This document shows positions 14,874 to 30,018 of a stretch of DNA of 31,914 nucleotides, piece by piece (the first letter of the stretch is position 1; every line of letters begins with the position of its first letter). This DNA comes from an uncultured Collinsella sp. Its GTDB lineage: Bacteria; Actinomycetota; Coriobacteriia; Coriobacteriales; Coriobacteriaceae. The translations under genes and the position numbers were made by a program. The DNA lies in NCBI GenBank assembly GCA_902464495.1, contig CABQJK010000022.1:1-31914 (forward strand), given 5' to 3'. Under the pieces are notes generated by a model. That model was given only the letters and a program-made list of their open reading frames with translations, had not been told where the DNA came from and searched no databases.

Positions 14874-16250
14874 ATGTGGGCATACGAGACGACGTTCTAT
14901 CAGGTCTATCCGCTGGGCTTTTGCGGAGCTCCGCGCGAAAACGCCGCGCCCGTTGCCGAGGATGAACTCGCCCAGGCTGCCAACGCCGCGCCTAACCCCG
15001 ATGCTCCCATTATGAAAATCGCCAAATGGGCCGACTACCTGCAAAAACTCGGTATTGGCGCTGTGCTGATCAACCCGCCGCTCGAGTCTGATAGCCACGG
15101 CTACGATACGCGCAGCCTGCGCCATATCGACCGCCGCCTGGGCGGGGATGCCGATTTTGCCGCTGTATGCGAGACGCTGCACGCCCATGGCATTCGCGTG
15201 GTGCTCGATGCCGTCTTTAACCATGTGGGCCGCGGTTTCTGGGCATTCCGCGACGTGCAGGAACGCAAGTGGGACTCGCCTTACAAGGACTGGTTCCACA
15301 TCAGTTTTGACGGCGATTCCTGCTATGGCGACGGCTTTTGGTACGAGGGCTGGGAGGGCCATTTTGAGCTTGTGAAGCTCAACCTGCAAAATCCCGCCGT
15401 GGTCGATTACCTGCTTGAGTCCGTGCGTCGCTGGGCCGAGGTCTTTGGCATCGACGGCCTGCGCTTGGACGTCGCCTATATGCTCGATCGCGATTTTATG
15501 CGCCACCTGCATACTTTTACCCGTGAGCTCAAGCCCGACTTTGTGCTGATCGGTGAGACGCTCCACGGCGACTACAACCAGATCGTCAACGACGAGATGC
15601 TTGGCTCCTGCACCAACTACGAGTGCTACAAGGGCCTGTACTCCAGCTTTAACTCGGTCAACATGTTCGAGATTGCCCACTCGCTGCACCGCCAGTTTGG
15701 CGGCGACCCCTGGTGCATCTACCGCGGCAAGCACCTGCTGTCGTTTGTCGACAACCACGACGTGCCGCGCCTGGCAAGTATCCTCACTGACAAGTCGTGC
15801 CTGCGTCCCGCCTATGGCATGCTCTTTGGCATGCCGGGCATCCCGTGCGTCTACTATGGCAGCGAGTGGGGAATTGCCGGTGAAAAGGGTGGCCCCGATG
15901 GCGACTGGGCGCTGCGACCTGCGCTCGATGAGCCTGCGCCTAACGAGCTGACGGCGTTTATCACGCAGCTTGCGCACCTTCGCTCGGCCGACGACGCGGC
16001 GGCCCGTGCTCTCAACTACGGTGCCTATCGCAACGTGGTGATCCAGAACAAGCAGCTGCTGTTCGAGCGCGCCTGCGACGACGCGACGGTGCTCGTGGCG
16101 GTCAATGCCGTGAACGAGCCCTATACCTTTGGAGCCGGCGAGCTCAACGGCTCCTTCGTCGACCTGCTTGCCGACGATGCGCCCACGGTCGAGCTTACGG
16201 GTACCCTCGAGCTTGCACCCTATGAGGTGCGCTATCTACTGAGGGCCTAG
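14874..16250 (+). CDS. GH13 family alpha-glucosidase/amylase-type enzyme
   Basis: A 458-residue TIM-barrel glycoside hydrolase of the alpha-amylase family. Conserved regions are I DAVFNH, II GLRLDVAY (nucleophile Asp199), III GETLHG (acid/base Glu228) and IV FVDNHD (Asp296). There is no signal peptide, so it acts in the cytoplasm, presumably on imported maltodextrin-like oligosaccharides. The N-terminus (MWAYETTFYQVYPLGF) lacks the extra domain of cyclomaltodextrinases. A short C-terminal beta domain ends LAPYEVRYLLRA. ATG 14874 has GGGAGG 5 nt upstream. The next gene begins 3 nt after the stop, so the two are co-transcribed. Confidence 0.9.
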   Translation: MWAYETTFYQVYPLGFCGAPRENAAPVAEDELAQAANAAPNPDAPIMKIAKWADYLQKLGIGAVLINPPLESDSHGYDTRSLRHIDRRLGGDADFAAVCETLHAHGIRVVLDAVFNHVGRGFWAFRDVQERKWDSPYKDWFHISFDGDSCYGDGFWYEGWEGHFELVKLNLQNPAVVDYLLESVRRWAEVFGIDGLRLDVAYMLDRDFMRHLHTFTRELKPDFVLIGETLHGDYNQIVNDEMLGSCTNYECYKGLYSSFNSVNMFEIAHSLHRQFGGDPWCIYRGKHLLSFVDNHDVPRLASILTDKSCLRPAYGMLFGMPGIPCVYYGSEWGIAGEKGGPDGDWALRPALDEPAPNELTAFITQLAHLRSADDAAARALNYGAYRNVVIQNKQLLFERACDDATVLVAVNAVNEPYTFGAGELNGSFVDLLADDAPTVELTGTLELAPYEVRYLLRA

Positions 16251-16253
16251 CCC

Positions 16254-16817
16254 ATGCCTGTGTCCGACGAGGGCTATCAACATATTGAGCATGGGTTTGA
16301 ACCCGTGTTTGACGAGCGCTCGCGCGTTTTGGTGCTCGGATCGTTTCCCTCGGTGCTTTCGCGCGCCAACGCCTTTTATTACGGCAACCCTCAGAATCGC
16401 TTTTGGCGTGTGATGGCCGTGTGCCTCGGTGCGCCCGTGCCGCCCAACGAGGGAGACTCTTTGGCGAGCGGCGAGCCCGCAACGCTCGACGCCTCGGTTG
16501 CTGCCAAGCGATCCATGCTGCTTAACGGTGGCGTAGCCCTGTGGGATGTGATCGAGAGCTGCGACATTAAGGGCTCGAGTGACGCTAGCATCAAAAACGT
16601 TGTGCCGGCACATATTGAACGCATTGTGGATGCCACGCCGATCGAGATCGTTGTCTGCAACGGCGGCACGGCCGGACGGCTCTACAAACGCTATCTACAA
16701 GAGCGGACGGGGCTACCCGCCATCGTGCTGTCGTCGACGAGTCCTGCCAACGCGGCGTGGCGTTTGGAGCGGCTTGTCGAGCGTTGGAGTGAAGCCGTTG
16801 ACTGGGCAGCTCATTAA
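16254..16817 (+). CDS. DNA-deoxyinosine glycosylase (uracil-DNA glycosylase superfamily)
   Basis: A 187-residue repair enzyme that would remove hypoxanthine from deaminated DNA. The superfamily signatures are present: GSFPSVLSRANAFYYGNPQN near residue 30 and the C-terminal loop LSSTSPANA near residue 160. This pattern matches the TIGR04274-type family rather than classical Ung. The ATG at 16254 follows the GH13 stop by 3 nt, with GAGGG 8 nt upstream, so translation is coupled to the glycosidase. The functional link between the two is unclear. The gene's stop is 1 nt from the stop of the convergent gene on the other strand. Confidence 0.78.
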   Translation: MPVSDEGYQHIEHGFEPVFDERSRVLVLGSFPSVLSRANAFYYGNPQNRFWRVMAVCLGAPVPPNEGDSLASGEPATLDASVAAKRSMLLNGGVALWDVIESCDIKGSSDASIKNVVPAHIERIVDATPIEIVVCNGGTAGRLYKRYLQERTGLPAIVLSSTSPANAAWRLERLVERWSEAVDWAAH

Positions 16818-16818
16818 T

Positions 16819-17490
16819 TTAGATTATTGATTGAGTGCGGGCGCCGAGGTGTTTCAGAACGCCTCGCCAGATCGGCACGGGCACGGCTGGCTCGGCGCAA
16901 GCCATGCCGTCGGCGTCGACGTCCTCGGCATTACCACCACCAAGTCGCTGCGCATGCTCAACCGAACAGCCCATACGAACGGCGCCTACGAGCTTGTCCA
17001 TCGCTTCCGAAAACGGTCGCCGCAAGAGTCCCATGCGCGGTGAGTGACGAAGCGCCGCGAAGCCGCTGCCGGTACAGGCGACAACGCCGCCGCACCATGA
17101 CAGCCCACGAAGGTCGCACGCCGCTCGCAGACGCACGACGAGCCCGTGTGCTCGCTCCAGGCCGCCGATGTCGGCCTGGACAACAACGTAGGCACGCGTC
17201 CCTGCGCCGCCAAAGCGGTCGAGCACCTGCTCAATGGGCGCCATCGCTTCATCATTGGGTGCATCTTCAACGGCGAACACAATGCCATCGGCGGTACCGG
17301 CAACGCTGCCGGCATCATCCGCCTCCAAGTCGACTGGATGGGGGAGTGCGGTGCCGGAAATCTGTGCATAGGCGGCGATGGCATCCTGCAGGTCCCAGAG
17401 CAAAAACTCAAGATCGGCGCTCTTGGGAATACTGATATACGCAATGGTTTGCAGCGTTTTTGGTACATCGCCGCGTGCGGTCGTCTCCAT
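16819..17490 (-). CDS. Flavodoxin-like NAD(P)H-dependent oxidoreductase-related protein
   Basis: A 223-residue soluble protein, not confidently identified. The pattern VVVQADIGGLERAHGLVVRL, then CDLRGLSWCGGVVACTGSG, resembles the second half of flavodoxin-fold NAD(P)H-dependent reductases, in which a similar glycine-rich strand follows a region with a conserved cysteine. The C-terminal VPVPIWRGVLKHLGAR also resembles the conserved end of that group. An obvious FMN-phosphate loop near the N-terminus is missing, so FMN binding is doubtful. ATG 17490 has GAAGG 4 nt upstream. It is a lone gene converging on the DNA glycosylase gene with no room for a terminator between them. Divergent aminotransferase expression may share the 93-nt upstream gap. 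Confidence 0.55.
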   Translation of the reverse strand: METTARGDVPKTLQTIAYISIPKSADLEFLLWDLQDAIAAYAQISGTALPHPVDLEADDAGSVAGTADGIVFAVEDAPNDEAMAPIEQVLDRFGGAGTRAYVVVQADIGGLERAHGLVVRLRAACDLRGLSWCGGVVACTGSGFAALRHSPRMGLLRRPFSEAMDKLVGAVRMGCSVEHAQRLGGGNAEDVDADGMACAEPAVPVPIWRGVLKHLGARTQSII

Positions 17491-17583
17491 GCCGCCTTCT
17501 TTCCGGTTGGTTTCCGTTTAGGTTACACCGTCCGGCGGCGTCCCGCCGCGCTATCCTAGTGCAACCCTTACGAAAGGAACGTC

Positions 17584-18720
17584 ATGCGTCTGCCCATGAA
17601 CACCTCGCTTGCCACGCTTAAGCCCTCCGGTATCCGCCGGATTAACGCGCTCGCCGCCCAGCACCCAGGGTGCATCGCGCTCGCGCTCGGCGAGCCCGAT
17701 TTTCCCACGCCCGATGTGATTAGCGCCGAGGTGACCGCCGCACTGGACCGCGGTGACACGCACTATCCGCCCAACAACGGTCGCCCCGCCCTGCGCGAGG
17801 CACTGTCCGAATATATGGGTGACGCGGGTCTGGAGTTTTCCGCCGATGAGGTCATCCTGACCGACGGCGCGACCGAGGCCCTGTCGGCAACATTCATGGC
17901 CATGCTCAACCCCGGCGACGAGGTCATTATCCCCACGCCGGCCTTTGGCCTGTACGAGAGCATCGTCGTAGCCAATCACGCCAAAGCGGTCTTTTTGGAT
18001 ACGGAGCCAGCGCAATTTCAGATTGACGAGGATGCGCTTCGCGCCTGTGTGACCCCGGCGACCAAGGCCATCGTCATCTGCACGCCCAACAATCCCACGG
18101 GTTGCATTCTCAACGCGGCATCGCTCGACGCCGTGGCGCGCGTGGCAGAGCAGGTGGGTATCTACGTAATCTGCGACGACGTATATAACCGTCTTGTCTA
18201 TGTGGATGGCTACGAGCGCTTTGCCCAGCGCCACCCGGAGCTGCGCGAGCAGACGGTCGTCATCGAGAGCTTCTCTAAGCCCTGGGCCATGACCGGCTGG
18301 CGCCTGGGTTGGCTCGCGGCAGCGGCACCCGTCATCGCCGAGATCGCAAAAGCTCACCAATACCTAGTATCGAGTGCCGTCTCCTTCGAAATGGACGCCG
18401 CAGCTCAAGCCCTCACCGTCGACCCAACCCCCATGCTCAAAGTCTACCGAGCCCGCCGCGAACGCGTACTCGCAGCCTTAGACGCCATGGATCTCGACGT
18501 AGTGGAACCAGCCGGCGCCTTCTACGCCTTCCCCAGCATTAAACAGTACGGCCTAACCAGCGAAGACTTCTGCATTAAAGCCATCAAAGAGGCCAACGTT
18601 GCCCTAGTTCCCGGAAACTGCTTCGGAACCGAAGGCCACGTCCGCCTCAGCTATTGCGTCTCCGACAAAGACCTAGACGAAGGCCTCCGCCGCCTGTCCA
18701 CCTTCCTTTCAACCTTGTAG
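17584..18720 (+). CDS. Class I/II PLP-dependent aminotransferase
   Basis: A 378-residue fold-type I aminotransferase of the aspartate/aromatic group. The PLP lysine lies in SFSKPWAMTGWRLGW; the substrate-binding and cofactor motifs are GEPDFPTP, TPNNPTG, CDDVYNRLVY and the late RLSYCVS arginine segment. It is cytoplasmic and catalyses amino transfer between an amino acid and 2-oxoglutarate; the substrate cannot be told from sequence. ATG 17584 has AAAGGA 5 nt upstream. From about 18345 the codon choice changes sharply: before it Glu codons are 16 GAG to 1 GAA, after it 6 GAA to 1 GAG, and all five Lys codons are AAA. The reading frame is intact, so a functional mosaic gene is likely. Confidence 0.88.
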   Translation: MRLPMNTSLATLKPSGIRRINALAAQHPGCIALALGEPDFPTPDVISAEVTAALDRGDTHYPPNNGRPALREALSEYMGDAGLEFSADEVILTDGATEALSATFMAMLNPGDEVIIPTPAFGLYESIVVANHAKAVFLDTEPAQFQIDEDALRACVTPATKAIVICTPNNPTGCILNAASLDAVARVAEQVGIYVICDDVYNRLVYVDGYERFAQRHPELREQTVVIESFSKPWAMTGWRLGWLAAAAPVIAEIAKAHQYLVSSAVSFEMDAAAQALTVDPTPMLKVYRARRERVLAALDAMDLDVVEPAGAFYAFPSIKQYGLTSEDFCIKAIKEANVALVPGNCFGTEGHVRLSYCVSDKDLDEGLRRLSTFLSTL

Positions 18721-18758
18721 CCATCAGGGACGCAACATATCAGCCCACCGACCCAAGC

Positions 18759-19007
18759 ATTATGAGTGGGGCACGTCGCTCAACGGACACGAGGATTCGC
18801 AGCAAAGTTACCGCAGCTCCGGTCCGAGGGGCCGGGTTGAGATTTTCGTAGATTCCGCACGAGCCGAAGAGCACTTAATGTGCTCTTCGTGCGAGCCAGG
18901 ACTTGACCGAGCGAAAATCTCAACCCGGCCCCTCGGACCGGAGCGTATGCAGGGTTTGTGTACGAATCCTCGCGCCCGTTGACCGACGCCGGGGTCCCCG
19001 CCATAAT
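18759..19007. repeat. 249-bp composite inverted repeat upstream of rplJ
   Basis: A perfect 33-bp pair (18816-18848 and 18912-18944) is the core. A second pair, 18781-18799 and 18963-18981, matches in 17 of 19 positions, and outermost ATTATG/CATAAT also pairs. The centre holds a perfect 10-bp hairpin, CGAAGAGCAC (18865-18874) with GTGCTCTTCG (18880-18889). The right half contains the rplJ promoter; the left half has a mirror version with the -35 and -10 only 13 nt apart. Together with the L10 leader this fills most of the 503-bp gap before rplJ, which contains no gene. Confidence 0.8.
18979..19007 (+). promoter_or_regulatory. rplJL promoter
   Basis: TTGACC (18979-18984) and CATAAT (19002-19007) are spaced by exactly 17 nt. 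Transcription would begin near 19014, giving an untranslated leader of about 210 nt that contains the L10 leader and an attenuator. Confidence 0.7.
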
Positions 19008-19037
19008 ACTTTCGGTTCACGCACGAATCCGCTGCCA

Positions 19038-19121
19038 GAGACAGCCGGTGCAAACGGGCATCGCCCGCGAGCTTAATGGGATATCCCGCCAGCCGAGGTG
19101 GTCGAGTAGATATGTCTTCTC
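19038..19121 (+). ncRNA. Ribosomal protein L10 leader
   Basis: The sequence AGACAGCCGGTGCAAACGGG, then GCTTAATGGGATATCCCGCC and AGCCGAGGTGG, matches the conserved core of the L10 leader family (Rfam RF00557), to which the L10/L12 complex binds to regulate its own operon. A terminator directly follows, so the regulation is probably by attenuation. The exact ends are approximate. Confidence 0.78.
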
Positions 19122-19158
19122 GCCCCCGTCGCTCATGCAGCGCGGGGGCTTTCTTTTT
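19122..19158 (+). terminator. rplJ attenuator terminator
   Basis: GCCCCCG (19122-19128) pairs with CGGGGGC (19143-19149), extended by CGCT/AGCG beyond one bulged T, and is followed by TTTCTTTTT. It lies between the L10 leader and the rplJ ribosome site, as expected for an autoregulated attenuator. Confidence 0.8.
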
Positions 19159-19223
19159 GGACATGCCCCCGTCACGTCCTTGTGGCGGACCGTGCCCGGA
19201 AAGAATTCGAGGAGGTGTAATTC

Positions 19224-19745
19224 ATGCCCCAGCAGTACAAAATCGACAAGGTTGCAGAGATCGAGTCCCGTATCGCCGAGAACGCCGGTCTGTTCGTCGT
19301 CAACTACAACGGTCTGACGGTTAAGCAGGCTCAGGAGCTGCGTCATCAGCTTCGCGAGTGCGGCGCCGAGATGAAGGTCTACAAGAACAACCTGGTCAAG
19401 ATCGCTCTCAAGAACCAGGAGCAGCCCGAGCTCGACGAGATCCTCGCCGGCCCCGTCGCTTATGTGTTCTACGAGTCCGAGCCGGTCGAGGCCGCTAAGG
19501 CCCTTAAGGACTTCTCTGCTAAGTCCAAGGGCGTCCTTGAGATCAAGGGCGGTATCTCCGACGGCAAGGCCGTTTCCGCTGATGATGTTAAGGCTATCGC
19601 CGAGCTGCCCACCAAGGATCAGCTTCTCGGCCAGATCGCCGGTCTCATCTCCGGTTTCGCTCGCGACATCGCTGTCTGCGTCAACGGCGTTTCCTCTGGT
19701 CTCGCTCGTTCGATCCAGCAGGTCTCCGAGCAGAAGGCAGCCTAG
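19224..19745 (+). CDS. rplJ: 50S ribosomal protein L10
   Basis: A 173-residue ribosomal protein forming the base of the L7/L12 stalk. The N-terminal 23S rRNA-binding domain is seen in KIDKVAEIESRIAENAGLFV, followed by YNGLTVKQAQELRHQLRE, and the C-terminal helices that bind L12 dimers end VSEQKAA. ATG 19224 has GAGGAGG 9 nt upstream. It is preceded by the L10 leader and attenuator and followed by rplL. rplK and rplA, usually upstream, are absent here; an aminotransferase gene precedes instead. Confidence 0.97.
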   Translation: MPQQYKIDKVAEIESRIAENAGLFVVNYNGLTVKQAQELRHQLRECGAEMKVYKNNLVKIALKNQEQPELDEILAGPVAYVFYESEPVEAAKALKDFSAKSKGVLEIKGGISDGKAVSADDVKAIAELPTKDQLLGQIAGLISGFARDIAVCVNGVSSGLARSIQQVSEQKAA

Positions 19746-19847
19746 TCGCTGTTTTCACCCGCGGCGGCAACGCCGCACCCCTGGCGCATTCGCGCCGTGT
19801 TTTAACTGATCTCCGTGCATCCGCACGGAAACCGAAAGGACTTAGAA

Positions 19848-20225
19848 ATGGCTAAGCTTACCACCGATGAGATCATCGATGCTCTTAAGGAAATGACCCT
19901 TCTCGAGGCTTCCGAGCTCGTTAAGGCTATCGAGGACACCTTCGGCGTTTCCGCCGCTGCTCCTGCCGCTGTTGTCGCCGCTCCCGCTGCTGGCGCTGCT
20001 GAGGCCGAGGAGAAGACCGAGTTTGACGTCGTGCTCGAGGGCTTCGGCGACAACAAGATCCAGGTCATCAAGGCCGTCCGTGAGCTCACCAACCTTGGCC
20101 TGAAGGAGGCCAAGGAGGTCGTCGAGGGCGCTCCCAAGGCTGTTCTCGAGGGTGCCAAGAAGGAGGACGCCGAGGCTGCCAAGGAGAAGCTCGAGGCTGC
20201 TGGCGCTGCTGTCACCCTCAAGTAA
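19848..20225 (+). CDS. rplL: 50S ribosomal protein L7/L12
   Basis: A 125-residue acidic stalk protein that recruits translation GTPases. The N-terminal dimerisation domain is LTTDEIIDALKEMTLLEASE, the hinge is alanine-rich (AAAPAAVVAAPAAGAAEAE), and the C-terminal domain carries EFDVVLEGFGDNKIQVIKAV, GLKEAKEVVEGAP and the ending AAGAAVTLK. ATG 19848 has AAAGGA 7 nt upstream. The 102-nt gap from rplJ holds two small hairpins (GCGGCG/CGCCGC and CCGTGC/GCACGG) which may set the higher L12 output. Confidence 0.97.
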   Translation: MAKLTTDEIIDALKEMTLLEASELVKAIEDTFGVSAAAPAAVVAAPAAGAAEAEEKTEFDVVLEGFGDNKIQVIKAVRELTNLGLKEAKEVVEGAPKAVLEGAKKEDAEAAKEKLEAAGAAVTLK

Positions 20226-20253
20226 TCAGGCTTTCTCGCCAGATTTCTTTGCA

Positions 20254-20287
20254 GACGGGGTTCGCATTGCGAGCCCCGTCTTTTTTT
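20254..20287 (+). terminator. rplL terminator
   Basis: GACGGGG (20254-20260) pairs with CCCCGTC (20274-20280), with TCGCA/TGCGA extending inside, followed by TTTTTTT. It separates rplJL from galU. The remaining 20288-20540 stretch shows the galU promoter candidates below and no gene. Confidence 0.85.
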
Positions 20288-20369
20288 GTTTTTCGGTCCC
20301 TCGGCATCGGTTGCTCAAACTGCCATGTTCTGTGATTTGCGTCGTATCGGGTGCCCTGCCGTTGGGCAA

Positions 20370-20375
20370 TATAAT
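20370..20375 (+). promoter_or_regulatory. Candidate galU promoter -10 element
   Basis: A perfect TATAAT sits about 165 nt upstream of galU, with no convincing -35 in the expected place. Weaker alternatives closer to the gene also exist, so this is tentative. Confidence 0.35.
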
Positions 20376-20540
20376 TGCACCATTCGAGCAATAATTTGCG
20401 TTGACCTGCTGAAGAATTGTCTCTGCCTTGTAGCGACATATAGTTCCAGCGGTAAGATGCTTGGGTATCGCAATTTGGTCTGCGGCTGTGTGCCGCACGC
20501 ATGGGGCGCTTTTGCGCCTGCGAAAGGATCTTTGAATAAC

Positions 20541-21449
20541 ATGAAGGCAATCATCCCCGCCGCCGGTCTTGGCACGCGTTTTCTGCCTGGCACCAAGTGC
20601 ACGCCCAAAGAGATGCTGCCGGTGCTCGACAAGCCCGTCATTCAGTACGTCGTCGAGGAGGCACTCGACCCCGAGGAGGTCGACGACGCCATCATCGTTA
20701 CTTCTCCCGGCAAGCCCGAGCTGCTGAACTACTTCCAGCCCGACCGTTCGCTCGAGAACCTGCTGCGCGAGCGCGGCAAGAACGCCTATGCCGATGCCGT
20801 CGCCCACGCTGGCGGTATGCCGGTCGACTTCCGTTATCAGTACGAGCCCAAGGGCCTCGGCCATGCTATTCGCTCTGCTGCCGACGCCGTGGCAGGGGAG
20901 AACTTCCTGGTTCTTCTGGGCGACTACGTTGTGCCTAACCGCGATATCTGCGACAAGATGCTCGCCGTTTCCAAGGAGCACGGTGGCGCTTCGGTTATCG
21001 CCGTCGCTGCTTGCTCGCCCGAGGAAGTCAGCCGCTACGGCGTTATCGCCGGCGAGCGCGTCGGTTCGCTCGAGGGCGCCGAGGACGTTGCCGATGCCGA
21101 GCCGGGCGCTGTCTGGCGTATCGGCGGTCTGGTTGAGAAGCCCGCTCCCGAGGCTGCTCCGTCCAACCTGTACATCGTCGGTCGCTACCTGCTGAGCCCG
21201 CTGGTCATGGACCTGCTGGCAGATCAGCAGGCCGGCAAGGGCGGCGAGATCCAGCTCACCGACGCCATGGCCCGTTCGCTCGACCGCGAGGCCATGTATG
21301 CGGTCGTCATCGACCCGCTGTCGGGCTACGACACCGGCACTCCCTCTGGCTGGATGGCCACCAACGCCCTCATGGCTGCAAGCGACCCCCGCTTTGCCGA
21401 TGCCTTCTGGGACGCTATCGACGAGCGCGGCGGATTGATGCGCAAGTAA
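20541..21449 (+). CDS. galU: UTP-glucose-1-phosphate uridylyltransferase
   Basis: A 302-residue enzyme that makes UDP-glucose from UTP and glucose-1-phosphate, supplying cell-envelope sugars and the Leloir pathway. The nucleotidyltransferase signature is IPAAGLGTRFLP near the N-terminus, with KEMLPVLDKPVIQYVVEEA, GLGHAI and LLGDYVVP following. The end contains EIQLTDAMARSL and SGYDTGTPSGW. The ATG at 20541 has AAAGGA 12 nt upstream, slightly far. It has its own promoter region and its own terminator, and so appears inserted between rplL and rpoB, which are often adjacent in other bacteria. Confidence 0.94.
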   Translation: MKAIIPAAGLGTRFLPGTKCTPKEMLPVLDKPVIQYVVEEALDPEEVDDAIIVTSPGKPELLNYFQPDRSLENLLRERGKNAYADAVAHAGGMPVDFRYQYEPKGLGHAIRSAADAVAGENFLVLLGDYVVPNRDICDKMLAVSKEHGGASVIAVAACSPEEVSRYGVIAGERVGSLEGAEDVADAEPGAVWRIGGLVEKPAPEAAPSNLYIVGRYLLSPLVMDLLADQQAGKGGEIQLTDAMARSLDREAMYAVVIDPLSGYDTGTPSGWMATNALMAASDPRFADAFWDAIDERGGLMRK

Positions 21450-21469
21450 GCCTTCGGGCATCGACATTT

Positions 21470-21502
21470 ACGGGCGTGGACCTCGGTTCGCGCCCGTTTT
21501 TT
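21470..21502 (+). terminator. galU terminator
   Basis: ACGGGCG (21470-21476) pairs with CGCCCGT (21491-21497) and is followed by TTTTTATA. It lies about 20 nt after the galU stop codon. Confidence 0.8.
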
Positions 21503-21527
21503 ATAAGAGCTGCGATTGCCGGCTCTC

Positions 21528-21558
21528 TGTTCACAGAAAATATATGAACAGATGTTCG
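21528..21558. promoter_or_regulatory. Overlapping dyads, one LexA-box-like, upstream of rpoB
   Basis: CTGTTCA (21528-21534) and TGAACAG (21545-21551) form a perfect 7-bp dyad. Its right arm begins TGAACAGATGTTCG (21545-21558), which fits the Gram-positive LexA box GAAC-N4-GTTC. Such a site is expected about once in every 65 kb by chance. Confidence 0.25.
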
Positions 21559-21635
21559 ATACACATACATCTACCTGCATCTTTTCTGTCGAAAAACTTT
21601 GCTACTCCAAAAACTCAATCGCGTCAAGGCTTTTC

Positions 21636-21663
21636 TTGCTCAACGGTTGGTACCTGATAAACT
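21636..21663 (+). promoter_or_regulatory. Candidate rpoBC promoter
   Basis: TTGCTC (21636-21641) and TAAACT (21658-21663) are separated by 16 nt and are located about 75 nt upstream of the rpoB start codon. The galU terminator upstream makes a separate promoter necessary. Confidence 0.5.
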
Positions 21664-21736
21664 ATTAGGTTGCGATAACTGGCGAAGCTATGCCTCGCCA
21701 ACCCACCGAGCATTTCCGTGAAGGAGGAAAAACCTG

Positions 21737-25228
<3,492 letters not shown>

Positions 25229-25234
25229 TTGACT

Positions 25235-29710
<4,476 letters not shown>

Positions 29711-29716
29711 TTAGTT

Positions 29717-29738
29717 CCGCCGTTCTAACGAACGGCGG
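29717..29738 (+). terminator. First hairpin after rpoC
   Basis: CCGCCGTTC (29717-29725) and GAACGGCGG (29730-29738) form a perfect 9-bp stem with a TAAC loop, 6 nt after the rpoC stop codon. It has no U-tract, so it may protect the 3' end or pause the polymerase ahead of the terminator below. Confidence 0.6.
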
Positions 29739-29754
29739 CGACCTCCGTCGCTGC

Positions 29755-29854
29755 GCGGCCCCCAGAGCTACAATCTGTCATTCAAAAGGCAGGGCATGAC
29801 CAAAAGGTCAATGCCCTGCCTTTTTCATGCCACCTTGTACGCTCTGGGGGCCGC
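29755..29854 (+). terminator. Nested rpoBC terminator inside a larger inverted repeat
   Basis: Inner arms 29784-29801 and 29806-29825 pair with one bulge around AAAA and run into TTTTT, a strong rho-independent terminator. Outer arms GCGGCCCCCAGAGC (29755-29768) and GCTCTGGGGGCCGC (29841-29854) pair perfectly over 14 bp, with TACAA/TTGTA adjoining. The 308-bp gap from rpoC to the sigma gene also holds hairpin copy D and an ECF-type promoter, and no gene. Confidence 0.85.
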
Positions 29855-29891
29855 TCGCTTGCGTATGCTCAACTTGTTGCGTTCCGTTGGT

Positions 29892-29934
29892 CACTTGCAA
29901 AAAAGGACAGGTTTATTTTGGTAGTTTTTCCTGC
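29892..29934 (+). repeat. CTGTCCC-loop hairpin, copy D (degenerate)
   Basis: The core AAAAAGGACAGGTTTATTTT (about 29901-29920), flanked by GCAGG on the complementary strand, matches copy C with few changes. The arms pair poorly (8 of 10), and the third G of GGGACAG is lost. GGACAG is on the plus strand, the coding strand of rpoC upstream. Confidence 0.65.
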
Positions 29935-29941
29935 TTGAATT

Positions 29942-29970
29942 TGAAACATTCCGTTTGGTCAAAGCGTATC
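29942..29970 (+). promoter_or_regulatory. ECF-type promoter upstream of the sigma gene
   Basis: TGAAAC (29942-29947) and CGTATC (29965-29970) are 17 nt apart, closely resembling the TGAAAC-N16-CGTA promoters read by group W ECF sigma factors in Bacillus. The predicted transcript would start about 40 nt upstream of the sigma gene, suggesting that the sigma factor drives its own synthesis. Confidence 0.6.
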
Positions 29971-30018
29971 TATGGTGAGGGCCTCATCGAGAACCATTAA
30001 TGTCACCGGGAGGTGATT

